From Taenia hydatigena (Eukaryota; Platyhelminthes; Cestoda; Cyclophyllidea; Taeniidae): a stretch of DNA of 64,000 nucleotides. The notes beneath the pieces are model-generated. The model did not search any database. It had not been told where the DNA came from and worked only from the letters and a program-made list of their open reading frames with translations. The first letter of the stretch is position 1; each line of letters starts with the position of its first letter. The translations under genes were made by a program, and so were the position numbers. Of this stretch, positions 10,154 to 20,999 are shown piece after piece. The stretch is from NCBI GenBank assembly GCA_036345935.2, contig JADWOT020000005.1, positions 2,660,696 to 2,724,695 on the forward strand, read 5' to 3'.

Positions 10154-13100
10154 TGACGGGACCCCCCAGTCCCACCAGTCTGGTCAGCCACTTCGTGGCG
10201 TCATCTTCCATGCGCACCAATTCGCCACAAAATTACGGAATCGCACAAAATGATCAAACCTATTGACAATACGATGATGTCACCCCAAATTTCTAGTCAA
10301 AGAAAACAAAAGCAAATGATAATGAAACAGACAAATATGTTCAAAAGGCCTGCATTGAAGAGAGTTTAGAGGTGGAAAACTTCTTAGCAGTGTAATTGTG
10401 TAGTCTGGTTAGTTGACCAACTTCCTTATTATTTGTAGCTCCTTAAACGATTTTGTTTGACTGCTCGTCTAGTGTCGTTTACGTGGTGCGGCGTCAAGTG
10501 GCACTGATGAGTGCGCTCGTCAGCGCAGGTGTGGTTTTGGAGGGTGGTATTGACGATGCGCTAATTAGTAAAGGGTGTGATCTGCTAGAGACTAAAAGAT
10601 GCTCGATGACAGGAAGGGGATAGCAAAACTAATGCTGTGTAGCCTATGTGCTATAATGGTGAATAGGTGGATATCTTTGCCAACTCTTGACGCATTAAGC
10701 AGGGGGTGAAGCAGCAGATGGTGGAGTGGGCAAGGTGGTGAGATGCAGCGTGAAGGAAGTTATGGTTACAGCGGCAGGATTATTTGATTCTTGTCTTGCA
10801 AGCGTTGCAAGGTGAGCATCGATGCAGCCCAGGCTGTGCCTGAGAGCTGACTAAATTGTTTGACTGGTCCTACAAGGGCTTTGGTAAAGGACAAAGGCGA
10901 GGCAGGCATAGAAAAAGAGGGTGAGGTAGAGAGCACTGACTCACTGATGGTTGAAGAGGTAGCTGCTGTTTGGACCGCCATCACGTATCAGGCTTAACAA
11001 AGCTGAGCTAAGATTTGCTACGCTAAGTCTTTTATGCAAGGCCTAGGTAAGCTATGCCACTTCAAGACTTTGGGCACTGCGTCATGCCATTGTGATGGGA
11101 AGGAATGGAATGAAGGTGTTCCAGTCAAGGTGACATTTACAGCGATCTATACATTATCATAGGATGGGAGCGCCCTTTGTGACAGTACTGAAGGAAACTA
11201 GTGTCTTGCTTTTGGCTGCCTACCCTAACCTACTTGCAGGCATAGGGTTGACGAGTGGTACGCCAGCTAACGAGTCGGATTACTACCCACTGACTGACTG
11301 GCCAACCATACTGTCGAATAACAACAGATTAATCAAAACCTGGCAAAGAGTGATTCGTACTAGACCACATGTGATTAATGAGGTCGGAATGGTGACGCGA
11401 TGTTGCAGTTATTAACTCGTGCTAAGTTCCACTTCATCGCATCCACCTCTTTACAAACTCTACCTGACCCCCCTTAATGGCGGTTTCCAGGCTCCAGATT
11501 ATCAAGTGGAACACTCGGCAGTTGAGTTTAAAATGCACTATAACCCGCAACGTAAGCTTGCCATTCCGTCTTTTGCCAATTAAGGCGTACTTCACACCTG
11601 AAAGCCTAAATTCCCCAAAGTCCTCAAAACCTTTAGAGAATTGAACTCCATCTATGCATGGCTGCATTAAAGTTTCTGGATGACGCCATCTCGATCACAG
11701 CTACAGCTGCATTTAAGACATCGTAAATGGCAAGTAACTGTGACTGGGCCTAGACTTGTCTGCTCGGCAGACATAAAAACCAACAAATCAAAATCAGGAA
11801 AAAGCAATAAATGCTGGTAGTGTGAAGTTCCCTATTCTGTCTGCATGGCTGTAACGCCACGGACGCAACGAATTGCGGCTTCTAGAAATTCAGGGCATGG
11901 GACCTAACTACATTTAGCCACAAAAAAAGCTTACCTGTGATTAAGGAAGCGCGATTAATCAGAAAAGAAGGGAAAGTAAAGTTTTGCATTTTAAGCGGTG
12001 CATTCATGTCCTGTCACAGTCACAATGGTTGAGCTTTGTAGTGCATTCCTTAGCCTTTGCAATGTGTATTTGTGTAGAACTACATGAACACACGAGGGCA
12101 CAGTGAATGAATTTTCCACTAATGATTAGCAAAGAATTTACTCATTCTCGCAAGTTTCGTAATGGGTTAGTCACATAGACCGATTGAAAGACAAAAGATT
12201 GGGCATAAGCAATGCGGCAAGCAAACGTTTGTCCAAACTGCGAATTGCGAACTAAGAACAAATCGGTATTTCTATGGTCACTCCCGAGAGTCAAATGAGA
12301 GTAGAGACCACATAAGTGGGGTCTGTACTAAGTTGAAATGGTAGAATTAAGTGGGAGGCGTGTAGACTGGCATGAAACGGGGCGATTAGCAATGAGACAT
12401 ACGATACGGTCATCTGGAAAGTGTAGTGTAGTCTAGTATGGGGTCAGTCAAATCTGTAGCAAGTGAATGACGGAAGTAGATGGGGACGATGAAGGATGTG
12501 TAGAGCTCGATAAAATTACAGTGTCGAAAGCAGACGTAAGAGGTGAAGAAAGAGCTGCAAGCGAAAAAGTTTGCTTTGGAGAGTGTCGAAGTGAAAACAA
12601 GCAAGTAAGACGCAGAGTTCGAATGGGGTCTGACCCCGCCAGAGTGCAATGCATCAAGATGAGTGCGTGAGACAGCGTCTGCCTATTTGTTTTGTTAAAT
12701 GGATTAGAGAAATGAGACTTAGTGTGGCGCGATGATGCATGGTGTAAGTGGTAGTGCTATAGAAGAATGGGAAAAATATCACTCGAAGAATTAGACATTT
12801 AAGGAAGTGACGTTGAGCTAGGCCGTGTTGCAGGCGGAGGAAATTTTCTGTCCCCGCTGCGGACTCTGTGTCAAGTAGTTTTACGGGTGCATCTTGTTGC
12901 TAAATGTATGAGAGACAAAATGGAAAGGTCTCAGTTGACCTCAATGTCCTTCTGTCCATTTACAGTTGGTGAGAGAAGTGGTAGCATAGTCTAGCCAAGC
13001 CATATCTGATGTAGCCAGACTTTGCATTGGCTTAGTACAGTGCATCAAACAGACTAATGATACTTGGTAAGTAGTTGTAATGCAATATGTAAGCTGATTA

Positions 13101-13200
13101 GTAAAGAGTGTGATCTGCTAGAGAGCACCCAACAGAACAAGGCATTTGCGTAGGGAAAGGAGCGATTGGTGTGGAGGTAACGACTGGGACGGAGAGGGGC
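10154..13200. other. No clear gene; duplicated at 36392-39438
   Basis: Open frames of 72-83 codons (10766-10984 minus, 11164-11415 plus, 11434-11667 minus) have no recognised domain. The segment 11440-11610 (minus) contains a possible FN3 remnant, listed separately. The rest shows nothing beyond being part of the large duplication. Confidence 0.5.
11440..11610 (-). pseudogene. Possible FN3-domain remnant
   Basis: One minus-strand frame reads VRLNWQKTEW, then YVAGYSAF, a stop, and VPLDNLEPGNRH, which fits the FN3 pattern (strand B Trp, strand C Tyr, L-x-PG before strand F). A candidate acceptor (TTTCAG) precedes it. The stops and a better open alternative frame over the same DNA make this weak. 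Confidence 0.25.
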
Positions 13201-13209
13201 TGCCTACCG

Positions 13210-13860
13210 TTTCTGAGGACAGAATGTGCTACTACACCAGGTGTTTGCTCGTCTTTTCCTTGAAGAGAAAGCATTATTTAAAGCCTTACCGGAGTTTTAC
13301 CATGCTTCATAGAGAAAAAGATAAGAAAAGTTGTGGAATAAGCGAAAAAGGAATACGACAAGGTTTTAATAAGCTTATCTAAATAAGGCCATCATTAGGA
13401 CGTTTTTGGCTAGCAAAGATGTTAGGCATTTGGGTTGCACTTAGCTGCAAGAGTCATTTTAACTGCATTTGGCTGCCAATATTATAGAAAAATAAATTAT
13501 TTCTGAATGTTTCACGCTTCAGCATGTAAAGGTTGCACTAGAGCAGTCAAGCGTGCACAAGACAGTGGTCCGCTCCTAGATCACATGGCTGATGTACACG
13601 CTCCAACGCGTCGGCCGATGGTGCTGCATGAGGCCACGTTGGCCCAGACACACGCTCACCTAATCACCTCTACGCCTTCACATTATCCCACATTATCTAT
13701 TTCTTTCAGCCTCTTCGTTTCTCCCTTGTCTGAGGCTGGATGCAGAGTTGGATGCTGACTTGTGTCATCCATTCGTCGCCTACTCACATGAGTTTGAGTT
13801 GCCATCTACTCGTATTGGTGACTTGTGCGCTGCTAACTAAGTTTTGGTTGCCTGCAAACT
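13210..13860 (-). repeat. Inverted copy of R2/R3 segment
   Basis: Reverse complement of 6440-7110, near-identical from about 13380 to 13800; its partner in the second large copy is 39448-40098. With the copy at 6440 it makes a widely spaced inverted pair. Confidence 0.8.
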
Positions 13861-13909
13861 CATCTAACGTGGGGAATCTAACAGGTTCCTATAAGATTCA
13901 CAAACGTGG

Positions 13910-14280
13910 TCACATGAATTCATAGCGACGCCTCAAACAATATGGATGTTTGGGGTCATTTATTTTGTAAAGTCTTCGATACCCCTTTACCCAATGACTT
14001 ACTGTCAATTCAAAGGATTGGAAATTTGCATTCAATCGTCTGCATATGGAGACATGCGTACCATTATTCATGTGGTCCACTTTTACCATTGCCACTCTCC
14101 TCCTCCTGCCTAAATCCCCTATAGCGTAAAGCGTTAGATTAGACTGCAGAATACAAGTTGAGCTTGACCGACCTGTAGACCAAAGTCGACCCTTTGTCGC
14201 CAACGAAGCCGAGGCTTTTGCCGGCACCCGTTTACCAGCATCGAGATGAAGTGTGGCAGCAGGAAGTGCCACCTAGTCTA
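13910..14280 (-). repeat. Repeat R4, inverted copy
   Basis: Inverted relative to 2540-2790 and 27260-27530. The minus strand is open for 120 codons (13910-14272), with residues RRLNANFQSFELTVSHW and NDPKHPYCLRRR aligning with the plus-strand frames of the other copies. This is frame conservation between diverged copies but no recognisable family. Confidence 0.5.
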
Positions 14281-14725
14281 GTGTTTCTCTAGTGCTATAA
14301 CTCCAAGAAATCATTTGCACCCACTTTACTGCATTATACATTTCAGTGCATTGATATAAATTCTTGTGAATAGAACAAACAAGATGAGAATGGTTTCGTT
14401 GATGCATGTGAAGTAAAAGCATGCTGAAGGGTGGATGACTTTTGCATTCATCTCCATGAGACGTGCATGTTCCACACCCCTCATGCCTGCACTTTTCTAC
14501 TAATCCAGTCACCCTGAAGCCTCATTGCAAACTCACTATGTTTTGCGAAGAAAACTAGGAATGCTAAAAAGGAAAGGAACAAAATGTCAACAAGGGCTCA
14601 CAAAAGCCATCTAAAATAAGGCTGTCCTCTAGAGCTTTCAAGCGAGCAAAATTAGTGTCTCTGTTTGAACGAATCGCAGCATTCAGTGCTGGTATACTGC
14701 CAACCAGCTGCAACCCCTTATCACC
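14281..14725. other. No gene recognised
   Basis: Short frames only; duplicated at 40519-40963. Confidence 0.5.
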
Positions 14726-14729
14726 TCAT

Positions 14730-15660
14730 TACTACAACATGAGGCGTCGCATTCTTTACTGAGTAAATTGCCACACCTATGGGATCATTTGCACCGCACC
14801 AGGACCTCATGCCCAAGTATTCCATTCCTACAAAACTACTTCTTGCAAGAACAAAGAATTTACTCAATAGTCTAACGATTCGTTTAACTGTGAGTTTAGC
14901 AGTGCAAACGATTTGCTCTCTGGAGGCTGTAAGTCACTTCAGTGCATGGCCTTCGAACCATGCCACTGGCATCTCATCCCTTCTGCGCCGTCTTAAGCAG
15001 TTTGCTTTTCCATACGACATGAATGAGGACCTGTGGCGCCACGTCCCCTCACAAGAACCCTCAGCGACATTATTGTATGGTAGGCGGTGGTGAACGCAGA
15101 GCTCAAGTGAGCAGTTGACCCTGCATCCAATTTAAATTAGAAGGGGAGCTGAGAGGTTGAGTGAAGACGAGAAATAGCGCAGATTATTGTGAAAACACGG
15201 AGGTCATCAGATGAACGTGTGTTTGCATCAACGTGAACCCGTACTTCTTTTGCCGACGCCATGTGATTCGTGAGAGGACCACCGCCTTGGATACGCCTCA
15301 CCGTCTCTGTGCGACTCTTTCATGTGGAGGCATGCAACACCGCAAAATCATTTTTCTTCATAATATTAATTTCTGACGGCACCCACAAATGAAAAATGAC
15401 GAGAAATAATGAAGGCCATTGTGTTACACGGAGGCAGTCAAGCATACCCCAGGAGGTGGTCCACCCGCAGATGTTCATGCGCCCATGCATTAGCCGACGG
15501 CGCAAGAGTTTACGTTGGCTCTGTCGTACCCTCACCCTGCGGCCTCTTTGCTTTCCCAATGGCCTTCATTATTTCATGTCTTCTTTGATCCCCAGCATTT
15601 CTATCTTACTTTTAAAGCCATCCTAGTTACATGTGTCCCTCGATCTCCTGAACTCTAACA
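14730..15660 (+). repeat. Repeat R5 with an R2 fold-back inside
   Basis: Copies at 25790-26740 and 40968-41899 in the same orientation. A plus-strand frame (14779-15093) starting MGSFAPHQDL is open in all three, but is shorter at 25848-26120. Positions 15150-15370 and 15380-15570 are two diverged R2 copies facing each other around an AT-rich centre ('cataatattaattt'). Confidence 0.7.
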
Positions 15661-15714
15661 AACGTTTGAAGAAGAGTTGTTAAAATCTAGGGCATGTACA
15701 GGAAGTAAAAGTTG

Positions 15715-17660
15715 AATGAGGAAGTTTTATTTAGTTGCCTTGTGAGTAGATGTGGAGTGGCAGGAGAGGGAGAAATTGCCTTGTATCCTGGATTATGAAA
15801 GGTGGATAGCCCGACGAACTGCTCTATCCTTATTGCTAACAGGCTTTTCCTCAGAAACACGTTTGCTATTTCTTGAAGTCAGCCTCTGTGCTGATCGGTG
15901 CCTTCTGTCAAGGAGGCGAGTGGTGGAGCTGGGTAATAGTTATTTTAGCTGAAAGGGACGATGAGGTGGGTGTGATGGAGCAGGAAATCTCAAATCTTGA
16001 TGTCTGTACAGTGTAGTTGCGTGGGCTTCATTCATTTGGTCACTGGCGCGTCATTGTATGTGGTATGAGGGCAACAGGTGGAATGAATATGAACTCCTAG
16101 TTGACATGCTTCAAGTGTGTAGTCTGTGGAGTCATTGTGTTGGTGAGGCTACCAGTCGAGTTATTGCTTGCAACGACACATAGAAAGGGCATGACTCGAG
16201 CGCCTCTTTTCTGTGACCTCTAGCTGCTGTGTAGGATCAGGAATGGAATGGGGGCGACGATTGTGAGCACGACCAACCGTAAGGAGGAATTGAGGTGAGG
16301 GCGGTGCGTTGAGGATGAACTTGAAGGCGGACATTTGGATAGTGCCGAGGATTAGGATGAGTATCAAGTGTTGTAGTTTGGTCGATTCTAACCGTGGTTG
16401 AGTTCTTTACTGTTGACTTACGTAGAAGTCAGTTGAGCAAATATCGCCTTTGAGGAAAGATCTGCCACCACCATCGAGGCTGTTCCGAATGTTGGTCATT
16501 GACGGGATTGGTGTCAATGTCTTTGAGAGGAGACTGTGCAAGTGTGGATAAAGAGGTATGGATTTTGAGATGCTAGGCAGGTCATGTGTGACATGCAGGA
16601 AGGTGTAGAAGAACAATGGAGATAGTGTTCTCTTCTAGGCATAACTGCGCCTTCGCATACCGATGGATGATCATGCAAGAGGAAATGATTGAGACGGAGT
16701 GATGAGTGATATTGGAATGCAAGCACAGAGGCACGAAGGCGTGGAGAGGAACGTGTGAGGCTCGTCTGTTGGGTAGAAGTTCCTGCGAGCGGTGAATGAC
16801 ATGCGATTTGCAAGCAAAACCAAGGAGATGAGTGTCCATCCACACGTGCGGTAATGGAAAGGAACTTCACTTCTGATAGAAGGGGAAATCATGACGCCCG
16901 AGGTGTTCATGAGAGGCGGGAATGAGGTGAAGGGAAGGGGTGGGAGAAGGTTCACGTTGTATTGTGACATCCATTTAGTCGACATGGTGAGCACATGGGT
17001 CTGCCTGTTAACCTTCGCGATGTGCATCACCATTGTGACAGTGAGACCTTCCGCTCATGCTTGCAGATTGCCATCTCTTCTGCGTACGCGTAATGTTCAC
17101 ATTGGTGAGAACTGAAGAGTGGATGGCGGAGAAGCGGTGAAAGCAAATCTGCTATGTTACGTGTGGAAAGAAGAAATGCTAATCGCAAGAGAGGGGATTT
17201 AGTGATATTATCACTAAAGGCGACGCTTACAGAGTCAGCATTGTGGACAAGATGGGTTAATGAATTGGTGTGAGGGGAGGGAAGTGTAGTGTTTGAGTGG
17301 GACATCGTTAGCTATTGCGTGTGGTGTAGCAGTCATCATAATTGCCTTCTAAGCAGTCGATCCGGGTTAGACTCCTAACACGCGCAACTCCTTCCTTTCC
17401 CTCCGTAACCCTCTTCTCCAATAACCTCCTCTCACCAGCCCTACTACGACCTTCCCATGCTGGCCCCACATCTCCGCTGATTTAACACCTACTTTGGTGA
17501 GAAGTAGAACTCCCATGTGCTACTGGCACAAATAAGTAGTAGTGGTCCCACCACCCGTTATGCTAAAAGGGACAAACGGATGCGAAAGACACAGACGCAC
17601 TTAGCAGCTCTGAAGAGGCGCATTGGATGCTATTCAGTATGGCTCCCGTCAACGACTCAT
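15715..17660 (+). repeat. 2.5-kb repeat M, copy 1 (left-truncated)
   Basis: Homologous to 41954-43660 (plus), 58870-60830 (plus) and, inverted, 23360-25345. The longest copies (23275-25785 and 58443-60950) define a unit of about 2.5 kb with a tRNA-Gly-like sequence some 500 bp from its right end. Several overlapping low-complexity frames (118-120 codons on the minus strand) are not gene-like. No terminal repeats or transposase are seen; class unknown. In this copy about 40 bp before the tRNA-like part are deleted. Confidence 0.8.
17315..17386 (+). pseudogene. tRNA-Gly-like sequence, degenerate (in repeat M)
   Basis: 72 nt with a recognisable A box (TGGTGTAGCAG). The loop reads CTTCTAA, so the UCC anticodon has become UCU. 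The T-stem no longer pairs (CCGGG against CCTAA). Acceptor pairing is 6 of 7 but uses bases from the flanking repeat. Not functional as a tRNA. Confidence 0.7.
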
Positions 17661-19584
17661 CAGGCGTCTGATTACTGCACTCAGTTGTCTATAAACTTGC
17701 CTGCCCTCCCTTTTGGTGTCTGAGAGGGCCGGTTGTAAGCCTCGAGCAATTCCAGCTTCCCTTGATGTCAAAAGTTTTGCAATACTTTGACATCATCTCC
17801 GATAGGGTGTTTGTTTCCTTTTACGTCGCGTACAAGCCATCCTTTAAGTTGCTGCGTCTCGGTAAAAGTTCAGAGAAGACTCAGGAACCTTCCTAATGAA
17901 TGGTGTTACCTCCTGATATCCGTTTCTTACCCTTTTAAGATACTGGCTCTACTTAAGCCTAATTCAGTAGACTTTATAGCAATGTTTTAACGTACCTTGT
18001 GAGTCGGATACAAAACGAAGCACAATTGTATTACATTTTGCTGCAATTCTTGAGCAGATTCGTCGTATAAGAAGCCGATTCATTGAATAATGAACACTCT
18101 CCTAGGCGTAAAACTCTTTCAATTTGCATGCTCGCGCACACAGGGTTATCAGCCTGCCTACTCACCACACCGCTTATCGTGATGGGTGTTGGCATTTTGC
18201 TCACACCACTTCTGCTTGCAGTCCACCGGCCCCTCTGCCTTCATACGTCTCGCAACCATGTTTGGCATAACTCTTGGCTTCCACTCACACGCTTCAAAAC
18301 CGAAGATCACGCAAACAAAAGTGGGCCAAAATTGCTATTCCCTCACAAGTTGACAGTCTTCACTGAAACTACTTATGCTAAGGCTTCCTCAGCATTTGCA
18401 TGTTGCATTAATGATTCAGACTTTGCCTATGATATTCCCATAAGCAGCCTTTCGAGGGCAGTTTGGAGTTGACTGGTTTCTTGTTTGCGCGCATCTTTTA
18501 TTCTGCATTGTTTTAAATCTGCCGATAGCTAGGAGCAGTTGAGGAAACAATACTACGCAAAAAATAATCTTGTGTGCTTTTTGTTAAAGATGGTTAAAAA
18601 TCGTGTCGCCTGGTGCAAAGAATTGTGTTGGAATGTGACCTCCTACCCGAAGTTTGGTAAGGGATTTTGAGTGCACGTCTTAGCAGTTGTTTTGATTAAT
18701 GCCTACAGTACTTGTCAATCTGTAATATAGTTACAATGTGCTTAAGGTACCTGCCACCAGCGTCACATATGTGTGTAATTATTTAAAACATTAAGTGATA
18801 AACTACAGGAAAGAGATCTAGATTTCTATTGATTAAGACAACACTAGCAAGATTGTTGAAGTGAGTGAGGGTCACTAGGGTTCTCCGGCATCCTCCACTT
18901 GCCTACTCCTGCTCTCTTGGCATGAGACATCCCTATTTAAGGCTTTTATTTTGGTCAACCTGGTTGAAGTGATAACACAATACTTCCGCCTTTTCCTACA
19001 AAGAGAAATGCGAGGGAATGAATAATATTTACTGGCCGAATCTTAAAGTCTTTTAGTTTACGACCAATTTGTCAAATGGTTTCGGCGTAACTCATTTATT
19101 GGAAGAAACCTGCATGCGGTAATCATATACCTATCTAAAGCCAGTCTATTGCCCCATGGCAAAACGATGGTCGGTGACTCGAATCCCTTTGCTTCTCGAA
19201 TTCTCACAAGAGCCACAGCACCAATTGACAAAAAATGCAAAAAAGTCTGCGGATTTTAAAAGGTATGCACTTGAATGGTTATGTTCTTTAACTTAATAAC
19301 TCATTTAACAGCCTCGATTCCAAAGTCCCACCCAAGGCTGACATCAATTCAAACAAAGTGGGAAGATCTCACACGAAACTGGAAAGCGATGACAATATAA
19401 GTCTGTTTAAGAGTCTTCATAACGAACACGTATTCTTGTCGCGTTGTCATTAATGTGAAATAAACGACCAAGAGGAGAAGCATTGTAGGATTTCATATTT
19501 TACACTACTAGTGGAATGGGAAGCAGTAGTTCTGATCTAAGAAATCGTTACTTTGCTTGCATCATTACCAGCTTCAAAACCAGC

Positions 19585-20016
19585 TTAGATGTACACCTTC
19601 CAACACCTACAATAGTACCGATTACCTCTTTCATTTTTGTGGAATGGAAGTATTGTGGAAGAAGCCTGTTTTGTACTCCAAATCGGAGTGAATGCTAGTG
19701 AGCAATAGGCTACGCGATGCAAAGCACATGATTTGCGCATTTTTAACAAAACTGTATTTTTTTCACCCTTCTTAATTTTGCATGCCTCGCATCTCGACAA
19801 ACTGGATTGGTTAATTTTAAGCGCACCATAATAGATAGATGTTTGTGTCGAAGCGTTTGAGGGGCACACAGTGCCTACTCTCAGCCGTTTACGTTTAGGA
19901 CCATCCAGAGCACTGACCTGTCCCATACACACCAGCATCTCACGTGGGTTATGGTCATTCTGACCAACCTTATCCCAAAGTGACCAGAACTTGCCTACCT
20001 CGTTTCTTCGGTCCAA
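19585..20016 (-). CDS. Uncharacterised 143-codon open frame, doubtful gene
   Basis: Starts MDRRNEVGKFWSLWDKVG and has a counterpart of equal length at 62773-63204. The first 90 residues are almost unchanged, but the whole DNA around them is too. In the last 50 residues nearly every difference changes an amino acid (for example Y/H, A/V, S/C, N/K), which does not look like a constrained protein. A GTCAGT follows GGGACAG, so part may be a real exon. No family recognised. Confidence 0.25.
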   Translation of the reverse strand: MDRRNEVGKFWSLWDKVGQNDHNPREMLVCMGQVSALDGPKRKRLRVGTVCPSNASTQTSIYYGALKINQSSLSRCEACKIKKGEKNTVLLKMRKSCALHRVAYCSLAFTPIWSTKQASSTILPFHKNERGNRYYCRCWKVYI

Positions 20017-20694
20017 TTACAGTCGTCCAATCCTATGGGTTCACGTACGTGCCAGCCATCACGATGGCCAGAGTGCATATGTCCGCCTTTATTGCAAACC
20101 CCACTTTGTTAACTGATATGGGTGTTGAAAATTATGCATCGCACAAAAGTCAGACACATTTGGAGGTCGCCTTCCTTCCTGGTGTAGTACATAATTCTTG
20201 AGTCAGTAATGAGAACATAAGCCATATCTAAGAAGAGGACAATTTTCCGCTTTTTGGACCCAAATCCACAATGCGCATGATATGAAGCCACCGCAGATCA
20301 CAACCAACTTTACAAAAATGAATTCGCGCACCATCTTCAGGCACGTAGTGAAGAAGGCAGGCGAGTGCAGAGGGATCAAGAACGCTACCCCTGCACAGTA
20401 CAAAGGTGAATGACTTGTGACATCGGGGACTGTAAAAGAGAGTGAATAGGAAAGGCGGCTAGTAAAGACTTAATGTCGGCCGCACAAAAATGCGGTTTCC
20501 CCGAAGTGCAAACCCAAAAAGACACGCATATGGAGTGGCATTACCCCTTCCTCCTGTTGTTGCAAATGCTTCGTAAACCAGGTATTGGCACCATCGACAA
20601 AGGAACTTCGTCGCATTAAGCCGTAGCGATTGCATCGGCTAAAAGTCAGCTTGGTATGGTAGTGAAGCGAAGTATTAACTTGGAGTGAACTCAC

Positions 20695-20721
20695 CTCATC
20701 AAAACCATCATGACGGCACAT
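20695..20721 (-). CDS. Possible short first coding exon
   Basis: The ATG opens nine codons (MCRHDGFDE) and ends exactly at a strong donor, GATGAG followed by GTGAGT, in phase 0. Promoter-like elements lie directly upstream. The same arrangement is kept at 63881-63907 (MCRHDSFDE). The following exons were not identified, so the product is unknown. Confidence 0.35.
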
Positions 20722-20723
20722 GT

Positions 20724-20790
20724 CTTTGTATAGGCCAATCAGCTGAGGGCATGTTTCCTATTGGCTCGTTGGATGTGGTGTGTAGCCAAT
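20724..20790 (-). promoter_or_regulatory. CCAAT-rich promoter-like region
   Basis: Reading on the minus strand: CCAAT-type boxes at 20786-20790 (ATTGG), 20760-20764 (CCAAT) and 20735-20739 (ATTGG), then TATACAAA near 20724-20733, then the ATG at 20721. All are retained in the second copy (63910-63976). Confidence 0.4.
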
Positions 20791-20999
20791 GAGGCACGAG
20801 CGCGGGAAGTTGTTGGTCTACACCCTCGTGTCCTTCCACTCTGTCCCAACGCGTTGACTCCGAATAAATGAGGGCGATGGCTTATTTGTGTGACCATGAA
20901 GAAATATTTTCCTAGTGACTGTAGAGCATGAGCGACCCATGTAGATCCTTCGCTGATGCCTTTGTGCACCTTACAATCTTTCACGCATTGCGCTGACAT

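Larger units (their letters stand above)
6448..17318 (+). repeat. Large segmental duplication, copy B1
   Basis: Matches 32686-43557 in the same orientation with a constant offset of 26,238 (26,239 after about 15,700). About 7,020-11,990 shows almost no differences (one seen near 11,577). 12,000-12,260 and the last 2 kb carry scattered substitutions. It contains a membrane gene, a retroelement relic and one M repeat. It is either a very recent duplication, gene conversion, or an assembly duplicate. Confidence 0.9.
17680..20990 (+). repeat. Block E, copy 1
   Basis: Direct copy of about 60840-64000. Stretches such as 18,700-18,960 and 19,760-20,200 are almost identical between copies, while neighbouring parts carry substitutions and indels. 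The plus-strand frame 18083-18472 is partly shared (61368-61712). No domain recognised. Confidence 0.8.

Noticed and set aside
16514..17033. Overlapping minus-strand frames of 118-120 codons, present in all M copies
   Set aside because: Three frames are open at once over low-complexity DNA, the copies are too recent for openness to mean selection, and the more diverged copy at 59666-60010 breaks or shortens them.
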